Shown here: positions 15,559 to 24,780 of the stretch, in pieces
Position numbering within the stretch: the first letter of the stretch is position 1
Layout: each line of letters opens with the position of its first letter
Source: Collimonas sp. PA-H2
GTDB taxonomy: Bacteria > Pseudomonadota > Gammaproteobacteria > Burkholderiales > Burkholderiaceae_D
Reading direction: 5' to 3'
DNA: 64,000 nt
Assembly (NCBI RefSeq): GCF_002564105.1
Contig: NZ_PDBX01000001.1
Span: forward strand, 4,588,001 to 4,652,000
Translations under genes and position numbers: made by a program
The notes under the pieces: model-generated
What the model saw: only the letters and a program-made list of their open reading frames with translations
Told to the model about the DNA's origin: nothing
The model's database searches: none

Positions 15559-16692
15559 ATGAAATTTTTGTTGAGCTTACTGGCATCGTGCTGCGTGTTT
15601 GCGGGAGTGCCCGCGTTCGGCGCCCCTCCGGTCCGGATTGGAGTGACAACCATCCTGAGCGGGCCAAACGCTGATCGTGGACAAAGCGAACAGTATGGCG
15701 TCGAATTGGCGCTAAACGAGATTAACAAATCTGGCGGTGTGCTTGGCCGCCAGCTGGAAGCGAGCTACGCCGATAACGCTGCAGATCCAGCGACCGGAAT
15801 TGCCGCGGCGCGACGCCTTATTGAACAACAACACGTCTCGGTACTCTTGGGCGCCTTGGCAACCCCTGTCACAAAAGCAGTGATGCCGATCGCAAACGCT
15901 GCGCGTATTCCATTTGTGATCGATATCTCTGCCGGGCAGGAATTCGTTACTGCGGGGGGCATTGGTGGTTTCGAGTATGTTTTCAAGACCAATCCGTCAG
16001 AATTGGACATCGCAATGGCCACGATGCGCTGGTTGAAATCGCAGAACGTTCGCAGCGTGGCAATTGTCGCGGACGACAATGCCTTCAGTCTTGCAAGCGC
16101 GCATGCCATGGAATCGGTTGCCGCTGAATCGGGAATTGCTGCCGTCGCCACGCAAGTAATCAAGAGTGGTGCAACGGACATCGATGATGTCATCGCGAAG
16201 CTTGCGGCGCCTGCCCCGGATCGTATCCTTACAGTGCTGACCAATTCGAGCGCCGCATTTCTCCGCGCCTATGAGCAAAGCGGCGGAAAAATTCCTCTGG
16301 CAGGGCGCATTGATTTTTCAGTTGCCGCAGCGACCCTTTCTCCCAAATTCCTGGCCTCGCGTGAATTTGAGCAAGCGTCGGGAATATCCGCGTTCACGCC
16401 GTTGGTCCCGGAGGTGGCAACCTTTGCTCGCGCCTATCAAGACAAATATGGCATTGCACCAACACAACGCGCGTTCTTCGCGTACGAAGCGACAAGACTA
16501 ATCGCCGACGCCATCGGTCGTGCCGGTTCCGATGCTCCGCAGGCCATTCAGGCAGCGTTGAAGGCGAGCACAATGCCGTCTCTTTCTGGTGGAGCCTTCG
16601 CCATGGATAAAAATAATCATGCGCATACGGCGATGCAAATCGTCGGTATGCGCAACGGCAAGCTTACCGTGCTACAGAGCGTAACAAAATAG
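15559..16692 (+). CDS. ABC transporter periplasmic binding protein, branched-chain amino acid type
   Basis: A 377-residue protein. AGGGAG at 15547-15552 lies six bases before ATG 15559, so I prefer this start over the TTG at 15553. Residues 1-23 are a Sec signal peptide (MKFLLSLLASCCVFAGVPAF). The mature part starts VRIGVTTILSGPNADRGQSE and has the type-1 periplasmic-binding fold of LivJ-like proteins (Peripla_BP_6): a GVELALNEINKSGG helix, LLGALATPVTKAVMPI, and FAYEATRLIADAI near the end. It would bind an amino acid, amide or aromatic acid. No permease or ATPase genes are adjacent, so it is an orphan binding protein. Confidence 0.9.
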   Translation: MKFLLSLLASCCVFAGVPAFGAPPVRIGVTTILSGPNADRGQSEQYGVELALNEINKSGGVLGRQLEASYADNAADPATGIAAARRLIEQQHVSVLLGALATPVTKAVMPIANAARIPFVIDISAGQEFVTAGGIGGFEYVFKTNPSELDIAMATMRWLKSQNVRSVAIVADDNAFSLASAHAMESVAAESGIAAVATQVIKSGATDIDDVIAKLAAPAPDRILTVLTNSSAAFLRAYEQSGGKIPLAGRIDFSVAAATLSPKFLASREFEQASGISAFTPLVPEVATFARAYQDKYGIAPTQRAFFAYEATRLIADAIGRAGSDAPQAIQAALKASTMPSLSGGAFAMDKNNHAHTAMQIVGMRNGKLTVLQSVTK

Positions 16693-16914
16693 CACTCCAT
16701 ATTCTCGAAATCGGATGCCTGAAACATCAGCTGCTTTTCTCGCACGGGAGTTAAGGCGATTGTTGATGGTTGCTGAATTGTGAAATCAGTTTCAGGTGGT
16801 TTATCTACAATAAATCAACCGGCATGATGTACCTGCTGCGTTGCACAAAAAATTCATCGGAAGTGACGAAGCGGCTTTTCAGTAACGCTAAAAACCAGCA
16901 TCAAGGAATTTCAA

Positions 16915-17007
16915 GTGAACAACACAAGTCAACAAGCAGCGATCGTCACGGGGGCATCACGCGGCATCGCCCTGGAAGATCTGCTCAGCCCGCGGGTGAC
17001 CGCTTGA
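16915..17007 (+). pseudogene. 5' remnant of a short-chain dehydrogenase gene
   Basis: GTG 16915 is preceded by AAGGAA. It encodes VNNTSQQAAIVTGASRGIA, then the sequence departs from the SDR family and hits TGA at 17005-17007 after 30 codons. AAIVTGASRGI is the cofactor-binding TGxxxGI start of a classical SDR. The rest of the gene has been deleted and replaced by the sequence leading into the cyclic-nucleotide-binding-like gene. The ribosome site is intact, so a short peptide could still be made. Confidence 0.7.
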
Positions 17008-17099
17008 GCGCAGATCTGCAAGTCGCACAGCATTCGGTGCTGCCAATGGCAGCGGCAGCCAGTCCGAAAATCGCCGCGTTGGCATCGCAAGGAGGCAGT

Positions 17100-17516
17100 A
17101 TGAAACCATCCATCACCTATCTGCATCTGCTGGCTAAGACGCCATTCTTCACCGGACTCAACCGCAAGCAGCTGCAATGGGTCATCGACCATTCGAAGGA
17201 ATGGGAAGCCGCCAAGGGCAATCTCATTACTGGTAGCGGCAGCGACCCCGGCAGTTTCTGGGTGCTGCTGGACGGCGGCTGGCAAATCGAGACGGACGGT
17301 CGCAAGTATCCAATCGGTCACGCGGATCCGGGCAACTGGTACGGCGCTGACACAGTACACACAGCTGCCGTTGCTTCGCGCCTGGTGGCTAGCGCCGATA
17401 GTTACGTGATGGAGATCCGGCTGGAAGATTTCAACGAGATGATACGCCAGGGTTTCGATTTCGACCTGCATTTGCGGCGCGGCGTGCAATTCTATTCCGA
17501 GATTCTCAAACCTTGA
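17100..17516 (+). CDS. Cyclic nucleotide-binding-domain-like protein without DNA-binding domain
   Basis: A 138-residue protein. I choose ATG 17100 because AAGGAGG stands directly upstream; the longer upstream reading frame includes the SDR remnant in another frame and is unlikely. The sequence LLAKTPFFTGLNRKQLQWVI resembles the first helix of CRP/FNR-type cNMP domains, and FWVLLDGGWQIETDGRKYPI resembles the beta-roll. The canonical phosphate-binding cassette (GE..ALL...RAA) is not obvious: here it reads GNWYGADTVHTAAVASRLVA. It may therefore sense something else or nothing. There is no helix-turn-helix. It is followed 18 bases later by a small membrane protein, probably in one operon. Confidence 0.65.
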   Translation: MKPSITYLHLLAKTPFFTGLNRKQLQWVIDHSKEWEAAKGNLITGSGSDPGSFWVLLDGGWQIETDGRKYPIGHADPGNWYGADTVHTAAVASRLVASADSYVMEIRLEDFNEMIRQGFDFDLHLRRGVQFYSEILKP

Positions 17517-17534
17517 CCAAAAAGGAAATGTCCC

Positions 17535-17792
17535 ATGCATACCGTTAAGGTGATCGCATCCGGTCTGTTGTTGCTGGTTATCTGTCTCGGTATCGGGCGT
17601 ATGCTCGGCGGACCTGGCGCTATCGGCGCTGCGGTCGTGGTGTTCATTGTGTTGTGGCTGTTCGGAGCGGCGGCGAACCTGTGGTTCGGGGTGGCCCGGG
17701 CCGGCTATCCGGTGGCCGATGAACTACCCATTTTCCTTGTGGTATTTTTGATCCCGGTGGCGGTGGCTCTCTATATCAGGTGGAAATATTGA
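17535..17792 (+). CDS. Small inner-membrane protein
   Basis: An 85-residue protein, ATG with AAGGAA a few bases upstream. It has three hydrophobic segments: about residues 5-24 (IASGLLLLVICLGIGRML), 29-52 (IGAAVVVFIVLWLFGAAANL) and 64-81 (PIFLVVFLIPVAVALYI). It has no recognisable catalytic residues. Spacing of 18 bases to the cNMP-like gene suggests one transcript and possibly a functional pair. Function unknown. Confidence 0.7.
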   Translation: MHTVKVIASGLLLLVICLGIGRMLGGPGAIGAAVVVFIVLWLFGAAANLWFGVARAGYPVADELPIFLVVFLIPVAVALYIRWKY

Positions 17793-17929
17793 ACCAACTA
17801 GCGCCGAGATGATTTGGGTGGAAAAGTGTAAAAGCTGGGTGTCCTTACTGGTCACGGATTACACGGCTTGGCTCGTGAGATTGCGCGTCTATGGATTGCT
17901 TAAGGTGTATAGGGGAGGAATTTGCAAAG

Positions 17930-18090
17930 ATGCAAATTCAGATAAGCCGGCTCTATGACGGCAGCGCGTCAATAACGCCTGACGGTGCTTCTGGAGATGC
18001 CTGAGCGCCCGGCGATGTCCCTCAAGGAGACTTGGTCACGAAGATGCCAGCGTCGAATAATGCCACATCGATCACTCCAATCTCCCACTC
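17930..18090 (-). pseudogene. Fragment of an IS21-type istA transposase
   Basis: On the minus strand one frame reads IIRRWHLRDQVSLRDIAGRS followed by GISRSTVRRY. This is the N-terminal helix-turn-helix typical of IstA (IS21 family). A TGA follows the Y, and the same frame continues RAAVIEPAY, which again resembles the IstA sequence after this motif. So it is an in-frame nonsense mutation in an already truncated copy. No IS ends or istB were found. Confidence 0.55.
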
Positions 18091-18359
18091 ACGATATTGA
18101 GTGATCTGAAAATTCACCTTGAGAGCTGGATAGCTATCAAGGCGAACCTGGCGACATTACGAATGTAGCCGATGGTGTCGAGACAATCTCAGATGACATT
18201 TCCATATCTAAGACCACATAATGAAATCAAGAAAGTGGTATGGCACGCGCTGCCGCTGCAGTCTTTTCTCATTTCCCACTACTGTCGGAATTTTCGTGCA
18301 ATTGACGGAACAGAGTGCGTTTTTGATGGAAACGCATAGCTGAGCAACGTCGAATCACG
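18091..18359. other. Gene-free stretch upstream of the duplicated chitinase leader
   Basis: No gene is visible. One notable short motif is AAAGTGGTATGGCAC at 18232-18246. It resembles AAAGTGGTATTGCCA at 56055-56069 upstream of the third chitinase gene; see findings. Confidence 0.3.
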
Positions 18360-18766
18360 AATGAAAAATTTCTTCTATATATTGAGGTTGGTAGAAGTTT
18401 ATAGCTGAAATTTCTGATGCTTTGCAAGTGGCATGGTAAGCCCGAAAAATATTCCAAACCACTTGACGTTCAATTTCGCAGGTCGCATTCTCAGCCAGCT
18501 GCAAAAAAATATAAATGACTTTACTTGGGGAGCGTAGACGCTTGTCGGATTCTCGGGAAGTTGACAACGGTGCGGTCGGGGACAGAGGTTAGAGACGATC
18601 TGCTGCTTGCATGGCGACGGCGTACTCTATCCAAGTTACGGAAAAATGTGTTCTGGTCTTTGTGCCTTTGTGGGACGAAGTCTGATTCCCATTGCATATG
18701 TTTGTCTTCATTCTCCAATTCTGACTTGCTGCTGGCGCATCATTATTGATCGAGGAGAAGAGACGC
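18360..18766 (+). repeat. Duplicated upstream region (leader) of the first chitinase gene
   Basis: This segment is homologous, in inverted orientation, to 24348-24780 upstream of the second chitinase gene. Matching islands run along the whole length: HATCK-coding CATGCCACTTGCAAA, CAGCTGCAA, GGTGCGG, CTATCCAAGTTACGGAAAA and the final CATCATTATT plus CGAGGAGAAGAGACGCATGA. It holds the promoter and a GAGGAG ribosome site at 18752-18757, nine bases before ATG 18767. Candidate operator half-sites are CAAGTGG near 18424 and CCACTTG near 18460. Confidence 0.7.
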
Positions 18767-20458
18767 ATGAAAACAAAAGTATGCAATACCGTATTGATGG
18801 GACTGATCGGCAGCTTGCTGGCAGCTTGCGGCGACGGTGGTACGCAAGACGCCGCGAGTAGCAGCCAGAAGCAATTCGTCTCTAGCGCGAAGGCCAGCTT
18901 GCCGGCTTGCGCCGCCGTGTGGGATGCCACTATCGCCTATCAAACCGGCGCAACAGCCAGCTACAGCAGCGTGAACTACCTGGCAAACTGGTGGACGCAG
19001 GGGAATAATCCGTCTACCAGCAACGGCGTTACCGGCAGCGGACAGCCATGGACCTCGCAAGGCGCCTGCGGCGCACCAACCCCGACGCCCACTCCAACGC
19101 CCACTCCGACTCCGACTCCAACTCCAACTCCAACTCCAACTCCAACTCCAACTCCGACGCCAACTCCGACACCGACGCCTACCCCGGCACCTGGCTGTGT
19201 GATCTGGACGGACGGCGGTTCTTATACGGCCGGTGAAGTAGTCAGCTATAACGGTACAACATATACGGCATTGGTCACTCAAACCGATTATTCCGGGGCG
19301 GGCTGGAATCCGGCGGCATCGCCGACCTTATGGAAAGCAGGCGGTACCTGCAGCACACCGACGCCGACACCAACGCCGACACCGACACCAACGCCAACGC
19401 CAACGCCAACGCCAACGCCAACGCCAACGCCAACGCCAACGCCAACGCCGACACCAACGCCAACGCCAACGCCAACGCCGACACCAACGCCAACACCAAC
19501 GCCAACACCAACGCCAGCGGCATTTGTCTTCAGTCCATACAAGGACACCAGCCTGGCTTTCAATGCCACGACAAACGTGCTGACTACGAATGTCACCGGC
19601 GCCTCGCAGTCGCTGCTGACTGCGATGCCATCGAACCTCCCAGCCGTGACCTGGGCGTTCGCTACCGGCGCCTGCGGCAGTGAAATCTGGGGCACCGCCA
19701 ACAACGGCGCAACCAACATGACATCGGCCATGGTGGCGTCCAACGTGCCAGCCTGGGTCAGCGCCGGCAAAAAATACATTGTCTCGACAGGCGGCTCGGC
19801 CGGTTCCTTCACCTGCACCAGTGATGCCGCATTTGCGACCTTTATCAAGACCTTCTACTCCGCTAACATGGTGGGAGTCGATTTTGATATCGAAGCAGGT
19901 CAATCGCAGGCCGATGTCAACAATCTTGTCCAGCGCGCAGTGACTGCCCAGAAGACCTATCCGAACCTGCGCTTCAGCTTCACCGTGGCGACATTGGGAG
20001 GCAACGTTTCACCGGCGCTTGGCTATTACGGCGGAATGGTGATGAGTGCCATCAAGACCTATGGCATGACTAACTACATCATCAATCTGATGGCCATGGA
20101 TTACGGCAGCCCGGCTGGCGGCAATTGCATGACCAGCAGCAGCGGTGCTTGCGATATGGGAGCGTCAGCGGTGCAGGCGGCAATCGATCTGCACAACCAG
20201 TACAGCGTCCCGTACAGCCAGATTGAGGTAACGCCGATGATAGGCGGCAACGACTCAAGCAATGAAACCTTCTCGATCACCGACGCCGCGACCTTGGCGA
20301 GCTTCGCCAAGCAAAACGGGCTGGCCGGTGTGCATTTCTGGTCTGTCGATCGCGACACAGACTGCGCGCCGGGTTCTGCCTCGCCGACCTGCAATACCTA
20401 TGGATCGGCAGGAACGCTGGGCTTTAGCAAGGCATTCCTGAGCGATCTTGGTTTGTAG
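18767..20458 (+). CDS. GH18 chitinase lipoprotein with two CBM5/12 domains and Pro-Thr linkers
   Basis: A 563-residue protein. Residues 1-21 are a lipoprotein signal with lipobox LAAC (Cys21), so it is probably anchored to the outer membrane. Residues about 40-100 are a CBM5/12 chitin-binding domain ([13 protein letters not shown]). A (Pro-Thr)n linker of about 40 residues follows, then a second CBM5/12 (about 144-196), a second Pro-Thr linker of about 54 residues, and the GH18 TIM barrel (about 252-563). The catalytic motif is GVDFDIE with Glu376 as the acid and Asp374 beside it; the usual first Asp of DxxDxDxE is Val. It hydrolyses beta-1,4-GlcNAc links in chitin. A close paralogue lies inverted at 22749-24347. 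A terminator follows at once. Confidence 0.95.
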   Translation: MKTKVCNTVLMGLIGSLLAACGDGGTQDAASSSQKQFVSSAKASLPACAAVWDATIAYQTGATASYSSVNYLANWWTQGNNPSTSNGVTGSGQPWTSQGACGAPTPTPTPTPTPTPTPTPTPTPTPTPTPTPTPTPTPTPAPGCVIWTDGGSYTAGEVVSYNGTTYTALVTQTDYSGAGWNPAASPTLWKAGGTCSTPTPTPTPTPTPTPTPTPTPTPTPTPTPTPTPTPTPTPTPTPTPTPTPTPTPTPAAFVFSPYKDTSLAFNATTNVLTTNVTGASQSLLTAMPSNLPAVTWAFATGACGSEIWGTANNGATNMTSAMVASNVPAWVSAGKKYIVSTGGSAGSFTCTSDAAFATFIKTFYSANMVGVDFDIEAGQSQADVNNLVQRAVTAQKTYPNLRFSFTVATLGGNVSPALGYYGGMVMSAIKTYGMTNYIINLMAMDYGSPAGGNCMTSSSGACDMGASAVQAAIDLHNQYSVPYSQIEVTPMIGGNDSSNETFSITDAATLASFAKQNGLAGVHFWSVDRDTDCAPGSASPTCNTYGSAGTLGFSKAFLSDLGL

Positions 20459-20479
20459 TCAGGGTCATTTCAGTGCAGG

Positions 20480-20505
20480 GCCGACTCGCAAGAGTCGGCT
20501 CTTTT
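20480..20505 (+). terminator. Terminator after the first chitinase gene
   Basis: An 8-bp stem GCCGACTC, loop GCAA, GAGTCGGC, then TCTTTT; 21 bases after the stop codon. Confidence 0.85.
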
Positions 20506-20573
20506 AGCACGCCCGTCACGGTTTGCCTGCCCGACGACGGATGTCCTTCATTATCGTGGAAAGAAGATTGCTC

Positions 20574-20792
20574 ATGACAACTGATCTGCAGCGGCCTGAC
20601 AGACTGGAGTTGATAACCCTGGCAACCGCGAAAGTCACGGGGATGAGATTTTGCGCACACCATCAGGGCGAAGTGCCGGTTCAGAATGGCGGCTTTGTAA
20701 TGCGTAACAAGTCCCGGCGCTGGATTTGCCATCGCTGCCAGGAACACGGAATTGCCCGGGTGTATCTGAGGACAAACCAGTCCGCGGCATAG
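20574..20792 (+). CDS. Small zinc-ribbon-like protein
   Basis: A 72-residue protein from ATG 20574 (MTTDLQ), preceded by GGAAAGAAG; the longer frame to 20523 lacks a site. Four potential metal ligands are spaced as two pairs: CAHHQGEV near residue 25 and CHRCQEHG near residue 53. This suggests a zinc ribbon or knuckle. The surface is basic (RNKSRRW). I do not recognise a named family. It lies alone between a terminator and the MHYT gene. Confidence 0.6.
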   Translation: MTTDLQRPDRLELITLATAKVTGMRFCAHHQGEVPVQNGGFVMRNKSRRWICHRCQEHGIARVYLRTNQSAA

Positions 20793-20880
20793 CTGACATT
20801 TTTATGCTCGCTGTTCTGTTTTTAACGCGCCCGAAAACGGGGAGGGCGCCAAAATTTCACTTAAAAAAGGAGAATGTGCG

Positions 20881-21639
20881 ATGGAATCAGCATTAGGTCA
20901 GTTATTGGTGCCGAAATATTCACTGGCCTTGGTACTTCTGTCTTATTTCACTTCATTTCTTGGCTCTCTGCTCGCCTTGCAATCCGCTAAATGGATGTTT
21001 CGTAAAAACGGCACGCTGGATCGGGAATTTGCCACTTGCGCCGCGGTGGCGCTTGGTGGCATCGGTATCTGGTCAATGCATTTCATCGGTATGCAGGCCT
21101 ATCGTCTGGCAATACCAATTACCTATGATTTGTTGTTGACTGTCATATCGCTGGTTGCGGCGATTGTGATTTCTGGGGCCTCTCTTTATCTGGCCGGGAA
21201 GGGCGGGAAATTTACAGTATCCGGTTGGCTGGCAGGTAGTTTTCTGGCGGGACTGGGCGTATGCGTGATGCACTATATGGGGATGTACGCAATGCGCTTG
21301 AGTGCATTCATGACCTTGGATCCAGTCACCGTCGGCATTTCGGTGGTCATTGCGATCATTGCAGCGGCAGCCGCGCTGTGGCTGGCGTTCAATTTGACCA
21401 AACTGTCACATCGGTTCATAGCCGCTATAGTGATGGGGCTGGCAGTATGCTGCATGCACTATATCGGCATGAGCGCCGCCAGCATGATTTGCAATGCCGA
21501 CACGCCATCACGCTTATTCCAGATCAGCGGCGAGGACCTTGGCATCTGGGTCTTTGGCGTTGCCTCGGTGGTGCTGCTATATATATTATGGGTGGTATCG
21601 GGGCGTGGCATCAATGATGCCAAGGTGTCGGTCAGTTGA
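20881..21639 (+). CDS. MHYT-domain integral membrane sensor protein
   Basis: A 252-residue protein, ATG with AAAGGAG upstream. It consists of about seven transmembrane helices and three MHYT-type motifs: MHFIGM (residue about 66), MHYMGM (about 130) and MHYIGM (about 192). Conserved His and Met residues at the outer faces of the helices are proposed in this family to bind copper and sense a diatomic gas or redox state. Unlike most family members it has no GGDEF, EAL or kinase output domain; the protein ends soon after the seventh helix. It would need a partner to signal. Confidence 0.92.
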   Translation: MESALGQLLVPKYSLALVLLSYFTSFLGSLLALQSAKWMFRKNGTLDREFATCAAVALGGIGIWSMHFIGMQAYRLAIPITYDLLLTVISLVAAIVISGASLYLAGKGGKFTVSGWLAGSFLAGLGVCVMHYMGMYAMRLSAFMTLDPVTVGISVVIAIIAAAAALWLAFNLTKLSHRFIAAIVMGLAVCCMHYIGMSAASMICNADTPSRLFQISGEDLGIWVFGVASVVLLYILWVVSGRGINDAKVSVS

Positions 21640-21774
21640 CTGAATGCGTAGGCAGGATCGAAAGCATGATTTTACGGCGCCATGGCGGCGTCGACTTTGA
21701 TGCCTCATGCTGAGATCGACAACAGCACATCGCCAACGGCGATGTGCTTATTAATTTTTTTGCTGAAAAGCGTA

Positions 21775-22620
21775 TCAATAATTGCGCGCTCGCAGCCATT
21801 TGTTGGCAATCACTTTCACACCCTCGATCACCGGACTGCCTGCATGCAAGGTTAACGTATCGGGAAGATGCTGTTTATCCGTGTTCAGGAAAAATACGGC
21901 GCCGCCCTTGTTCGGAAAGACTTCCAGTCCGATCGAGGGAAATGACGTGCCGCCGCCGCTTTCCACTCCGCTCAGATACAGAATAAAGGTTCCCAGGCGC
22001 TGCCCGCCATGATCCATGTGCTTGCGGGGACCCGGCAATGCAGGATCAAACCAGTCGAAATGCGGCTGGTATTCATTGGTGGCTTGATAATGCTGGACTT
22101 GCATGCCTTCTCCGCGCTCGACCGGCCAATGGGCAAGCGCGGCCAGGCGCGCCTCCACCCGGGCGACCAGTGGCGTTTCGCCGCGTTGTATCATCGTCCC
22201 GCGGCTGCTGCGATTCTGATGCAATTGCATGCTGCCGTCGGCGTCATTGACCACCGGGGAGCGCACCAGGCGCGGCTCGCAATAGGCAGCCATCGCGTCG
22301 CATTCCTCGTCGCTCAGCACGTTGCCCAGCAATACAATATGCGGTTGACGCAAGGTCAGCAAAACCTTTACCTCGCGATCGGCGGTACGTATGACATTTG
22401 CCGATGTATCGATATAGGGCATTTCCTTGGCAGCAGGAACGTCGGCGGTAAAGGCGCCATTGCTGGCTTCTTCGATTGCCGCGCGCGCCAGGCCGATATC
22501 GAAGCGACCGTCGCGCACCAGCAAACTGACCATGCCATCCGGTTCGCAGGAACGGGCAAGGTTTTCCGTAATCCAGCTTTGCCATTCGTTGGGAAGAGAG
22601 GAAAGTGCCGATTTTGTCAT
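21775..22620 (-). CDS. 2OG-Fe(II) dioxygenase, prolyl 4-hydroxylase type
   Basis: A 281-residue protein. The C-terminal half is a P4H catalytic domain with the metal triad His187-x-Asp189 (PHFDWF) and His259 (TLHAGSPV), and a 2-oxoglutarate-binding Lys about ten residues later (GVKVIANKW). GTFILYLSGVESGGGTSFPS is the typical double-stranded-helix core. The N-terminal half has ARSCEPDGMVSLLVRDG and a short helical region of unknown role. It would hydroxylate proline in a protein using O2 and 2-oxoglutarate. It lies directly downstream of the second chitinase on the same strand, but a terminator separates them. Both adjacent chitinases carry long Pro-rich linkers, which makes them candidate substrates; this is speculative. 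Confidence 0.9.
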   Translation of the reverse strand: MTKSALSSLPNEWQSWITENLARSCEPDGMVSLLVRDGRFDIGLARAAIEEASNGAFTADVPAAKEMPYIDTSANVIRTADREVKVLLTLRQPHIVLLGNVLSDEECDAMAAYCEPRLVRSPVVNDADGSMQLHQNRSSRGTMIQRGETPLVARVEARLAALAHWPVERGEGMQVQHYQATNEYQPHFDWFDPALPGPRKHMDHGGQRLGTFILYLSGVESGGGTSFPSIGLEVFPNKGGAVFFLNTDKQHLPDTLTLHAGSPVIEGVKVIANKWLRARNY

Positions 22621-22700
22621 GATTTCCTAGGGGCTGTTAAATTGAGTGAGCCTGGATTGGCGCAACGCCATGCTGTTTGCCTGTCGTAAGCTGAGGCGCC

Positions 22701-22728
22701 AAAAAAGCCGGCTCGCGCGAGCCGGCTC
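22701..22728 (-). terminator. Terminator after the second chitinase gene
   Basis: Read on the minus strand: AGCCGGCTCG, CGAGCCGGCT as a 10-bp stem, then TTTTTT. It ends the minus-strand chitinase transcript before the hydroxylase gene. Confidence 0.85.
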
Positions 22729-22748
22729 CGTACTAAAGCAACTTCCAA

Positions 22749-24347
22749 TCAAAGTCCGAGAGCCTTGATGAACTCGTTGGTGTATGACAAGCTTGTATCA
22801 CGGTCGAACGACCAATGGTGCAAGCCGGCGATCCCGTTCGCTTTGGCCCATGCTGACAAGGTATCTACGTCGGCGATGGTGAAAGTCTCGCCAGCAGTAT
22901 CGTTTGGTCCAATCATCGGCGTCAGTTCGATCTGGCTATATGGAATCTTATAGTAGCCATGGAAGTCCATCGCCGCCTGAATCGCCGATTGCCCCATTTG
23001 GCAAGCACCGCCGCTTACCACGCAGGTGGCCGCGCCAGTTGAGCCGTAATCCATTGTCATCAGGTTGACATAGTAGTTTTTGAGGCCGGCGGATTGAATC
23101 GCCTGCATCACCGCTATGCCCATCGAACCCAGCGGGTTAGGCGAAGCCGATCCCATGTCCACCGCTACCGACGAACCGCTCTGACTGGTTGCATTCGTCG
23201 CAATGGTGAAGCTGAAGCGCAGGTTCGGGTACTTGGCCTGGGCCGCCTGGACGCGCGCCACCAGATTGTTGATGTCGGATTGGCTTTGGCCGTCTTCGAT
23301 ATCAAAATCAATACCGATCAGATTGGCGGAGTTATACGTGCTGATGAAGGTGTCGAAGCCAGCATCAGAAGTGCAGGTGAATGCTCCTGCAGAACCTCCG
23401 GTGGAGACTATGTATTTCTTGCCGGCCGACACGAAGGACTGCACGTTGGAAGCGATCATAGCCGGCGAAATGCCACCCCAGCTCTCCGAGCCGCAGCCGG
23501 CAGTTGCAAACGCCCAGGTGAGCACGGTGTTATGCGATGGCATGGCGGTGGTGACGGGCAACGATGTGCCGGTTGCCGTACTTTGCATTGTGCCGGTATT
23601 CCAGTTTGCATCGGCCGTGACATCCTTGTATGGGCTAAACACAAAACCTGTTGGTGTTGGTGTTGGAGTCGGAGTCGGAGTCGGTGTTGGAGTTGGAGTT
23701 GGAGTTGGAGTCGGCGTTGGTGTTGGAGTAGGTGTGCCGCAAGCGCCGCCTGCTTTCCATAAGGTCGGCGATGCAGCCGGATTCCAGCCCGCGCCGGCAT
23801 AATCGGTTTGAGTGACCAATGCCGTATATGTCGAACCGTTATAGCTGACTACTTCGCCGGCCGTATAAGAACCGCCGTCAGTCCAGAGCACACAGCCAGG
23901 TGCCGGGGTAGGCGTCGGAGTTGGCGTCGGTGTAGGTGTAGGTGTAGGTGTAGGTGTAGGTGTAGGTGTAGGTGTAGGTGTAGGTGTCGGAGTCGGAGTC
24001 GGAGTCGGTGTGGGCGTTGGAGTAGGCGTCGGGGTTGGAGCGCTGCAAGCACCGTCGGATGTCCACGGTTGTCCGCTGCCGCTAACACCGTTGCTGGTGG
24101 AAGGATTATTCCCTTGCGTCCACCAGTTTGCGGTGTAGTTGACATTGCTATAACTGGCAATATTGTCTTTGTTATAGGCGGTGACAGCATCCCACGCGGC
24201 GGCGCAAACCGGCACGCTGGATTTTGCGCTGGCGACAAACTGCTTCTGGCTGGTGGCCGCAGCGTCTGACGAACCGCCGTTGCCGCAACCTGCCAGCATC
24301 CCGCTGATCAGTCCCAGCGCCAAGGTGCTGCATACTCTTGTTCTCAT
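22749..24347 (-). CDS. GH18 chitinase lipoprotein, paralogue of 18767-20458
   Basis: A 532-residue protein from ATG 24347 with GAGGAG nine bases upstream, as in its paralogue. Lipobox LAGC (Cys21); CBM5/12 (about 40-92) with [13 protein letters not shown]; Pro-Thr linker of about 44 residues; second CBM5/12 ([20 protein letters not shown]); shorter Pro-Thr linker of about 30 residues; GH18 domain with GIDFDIE (Glu351 catalytic). The order and spacing match the first chitinase, but the second linker is shorter and the barrel contains an extra loop ([20 protein letters not shown]). It degrades chitin at the cell surface. Together with the divergent paralogue it forms an inverted gene pair 2.3 kb apart. 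Confidence 0.95.
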   Translation of the reverse strand: MRTRVCSTLALGLISGMLAGCGNGGSSDAAATSQKQFVASAKSSVPVCAAAWDAVTAYNKDNIASYSNVNYTANWWTQGNNPSTSNGVSGSGQPWTSDGACSAPTPTPTPTPTPTPTPTPTPTPTPTPTPTPTPTPTPTPTPTPTPTPAPGCVLWTDGGSYTAGEVVSYNGSTYTALVTQTDYAGAGWNPAASPTLWKAGGACGTPTPTPTPTPTPTPTPTPTPTPTPTPTPTGFVFSPYKDVTADANWNTGTMQSTATGTSLPVTTAMPSHNTVLTWAFATAGCGSESWGGISPAMIASNVQSFVSAGKKYIVSTGGSAGAFTCTSDAGFDTFISTYNSANLIGIDFDIEDGQSQSDINNLVARVQAAQAKYPNLRFSFTIATNATSQSGSSVAVDMGSASPNPLGSMGIAVMQAIQSAGLKNYYVNLMTMDYGSTGAATCVVSGGACQMGQSAIQAAMDFHGYYKIPYSQIELTPMIGPNDTAGETFTIADVDTLSAWAKANGIAGLHHWSFDRDTSLSYTNEFIKALGL

Positions 24348-24780
24348 GCGTCTCTTCTCCTCGATAAAATAATGATGTACGAGAAGTAAGCCAGAGCGTG
24401 AGAATGAAAACAAATATGCGGGATGAAAGTTGCGCAGCCTTTTATAAGGATATATAGGCCTGCAAGCGTTTTTCCATAACTCGGATAGATAACGTCATCG
24501 TCGTGCAGGCAGGCGATATCCCGTCTGTCACTTCTGTTCCCCGCCGCACTGTTGCCAATTTTCCGCACATCCAGCAAACATCCACGTACTCCCTGAGCTG
24601 AGTCTGTTATATGTTTATACAATTTTCAAACTTGCAGCTGGACTGAGGATGAGATCACCAAAAATGGTAGTCAAGTGGTTTAGGAAATTTACTATGACTA
24701 TCATGCCACTTGCAAAACATCTGAAATTTCAATTTCAGAAGTGTGATGAATTTGAAAAGCGAGTGGAAAATTTTTATACA
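24348..24780 (-). repeat. Duplicated upstream region (leader) of the second chitinase gene
   Basis: Inverted homologue of 18360-18766 (see there). Conserved islands include CTATCCGAGTTATGGAAAA, CAGCTGCAA, GTGCGG and, at 24673-24712, the CAAGTGG...CCACTTG pair spaced 26 bases apart. Conservation without a conserved reading frame throughout points to promoter, operators or a structured leader RNA. Confidence 0.7.

Noticed and set aside
19288..19848. Minus-strand ORF with a long Gly-Val repeat, and similar frames at 23203-24269
   Set aside because: They are shadows of the Pro-Thr linker codons of the chitinases.
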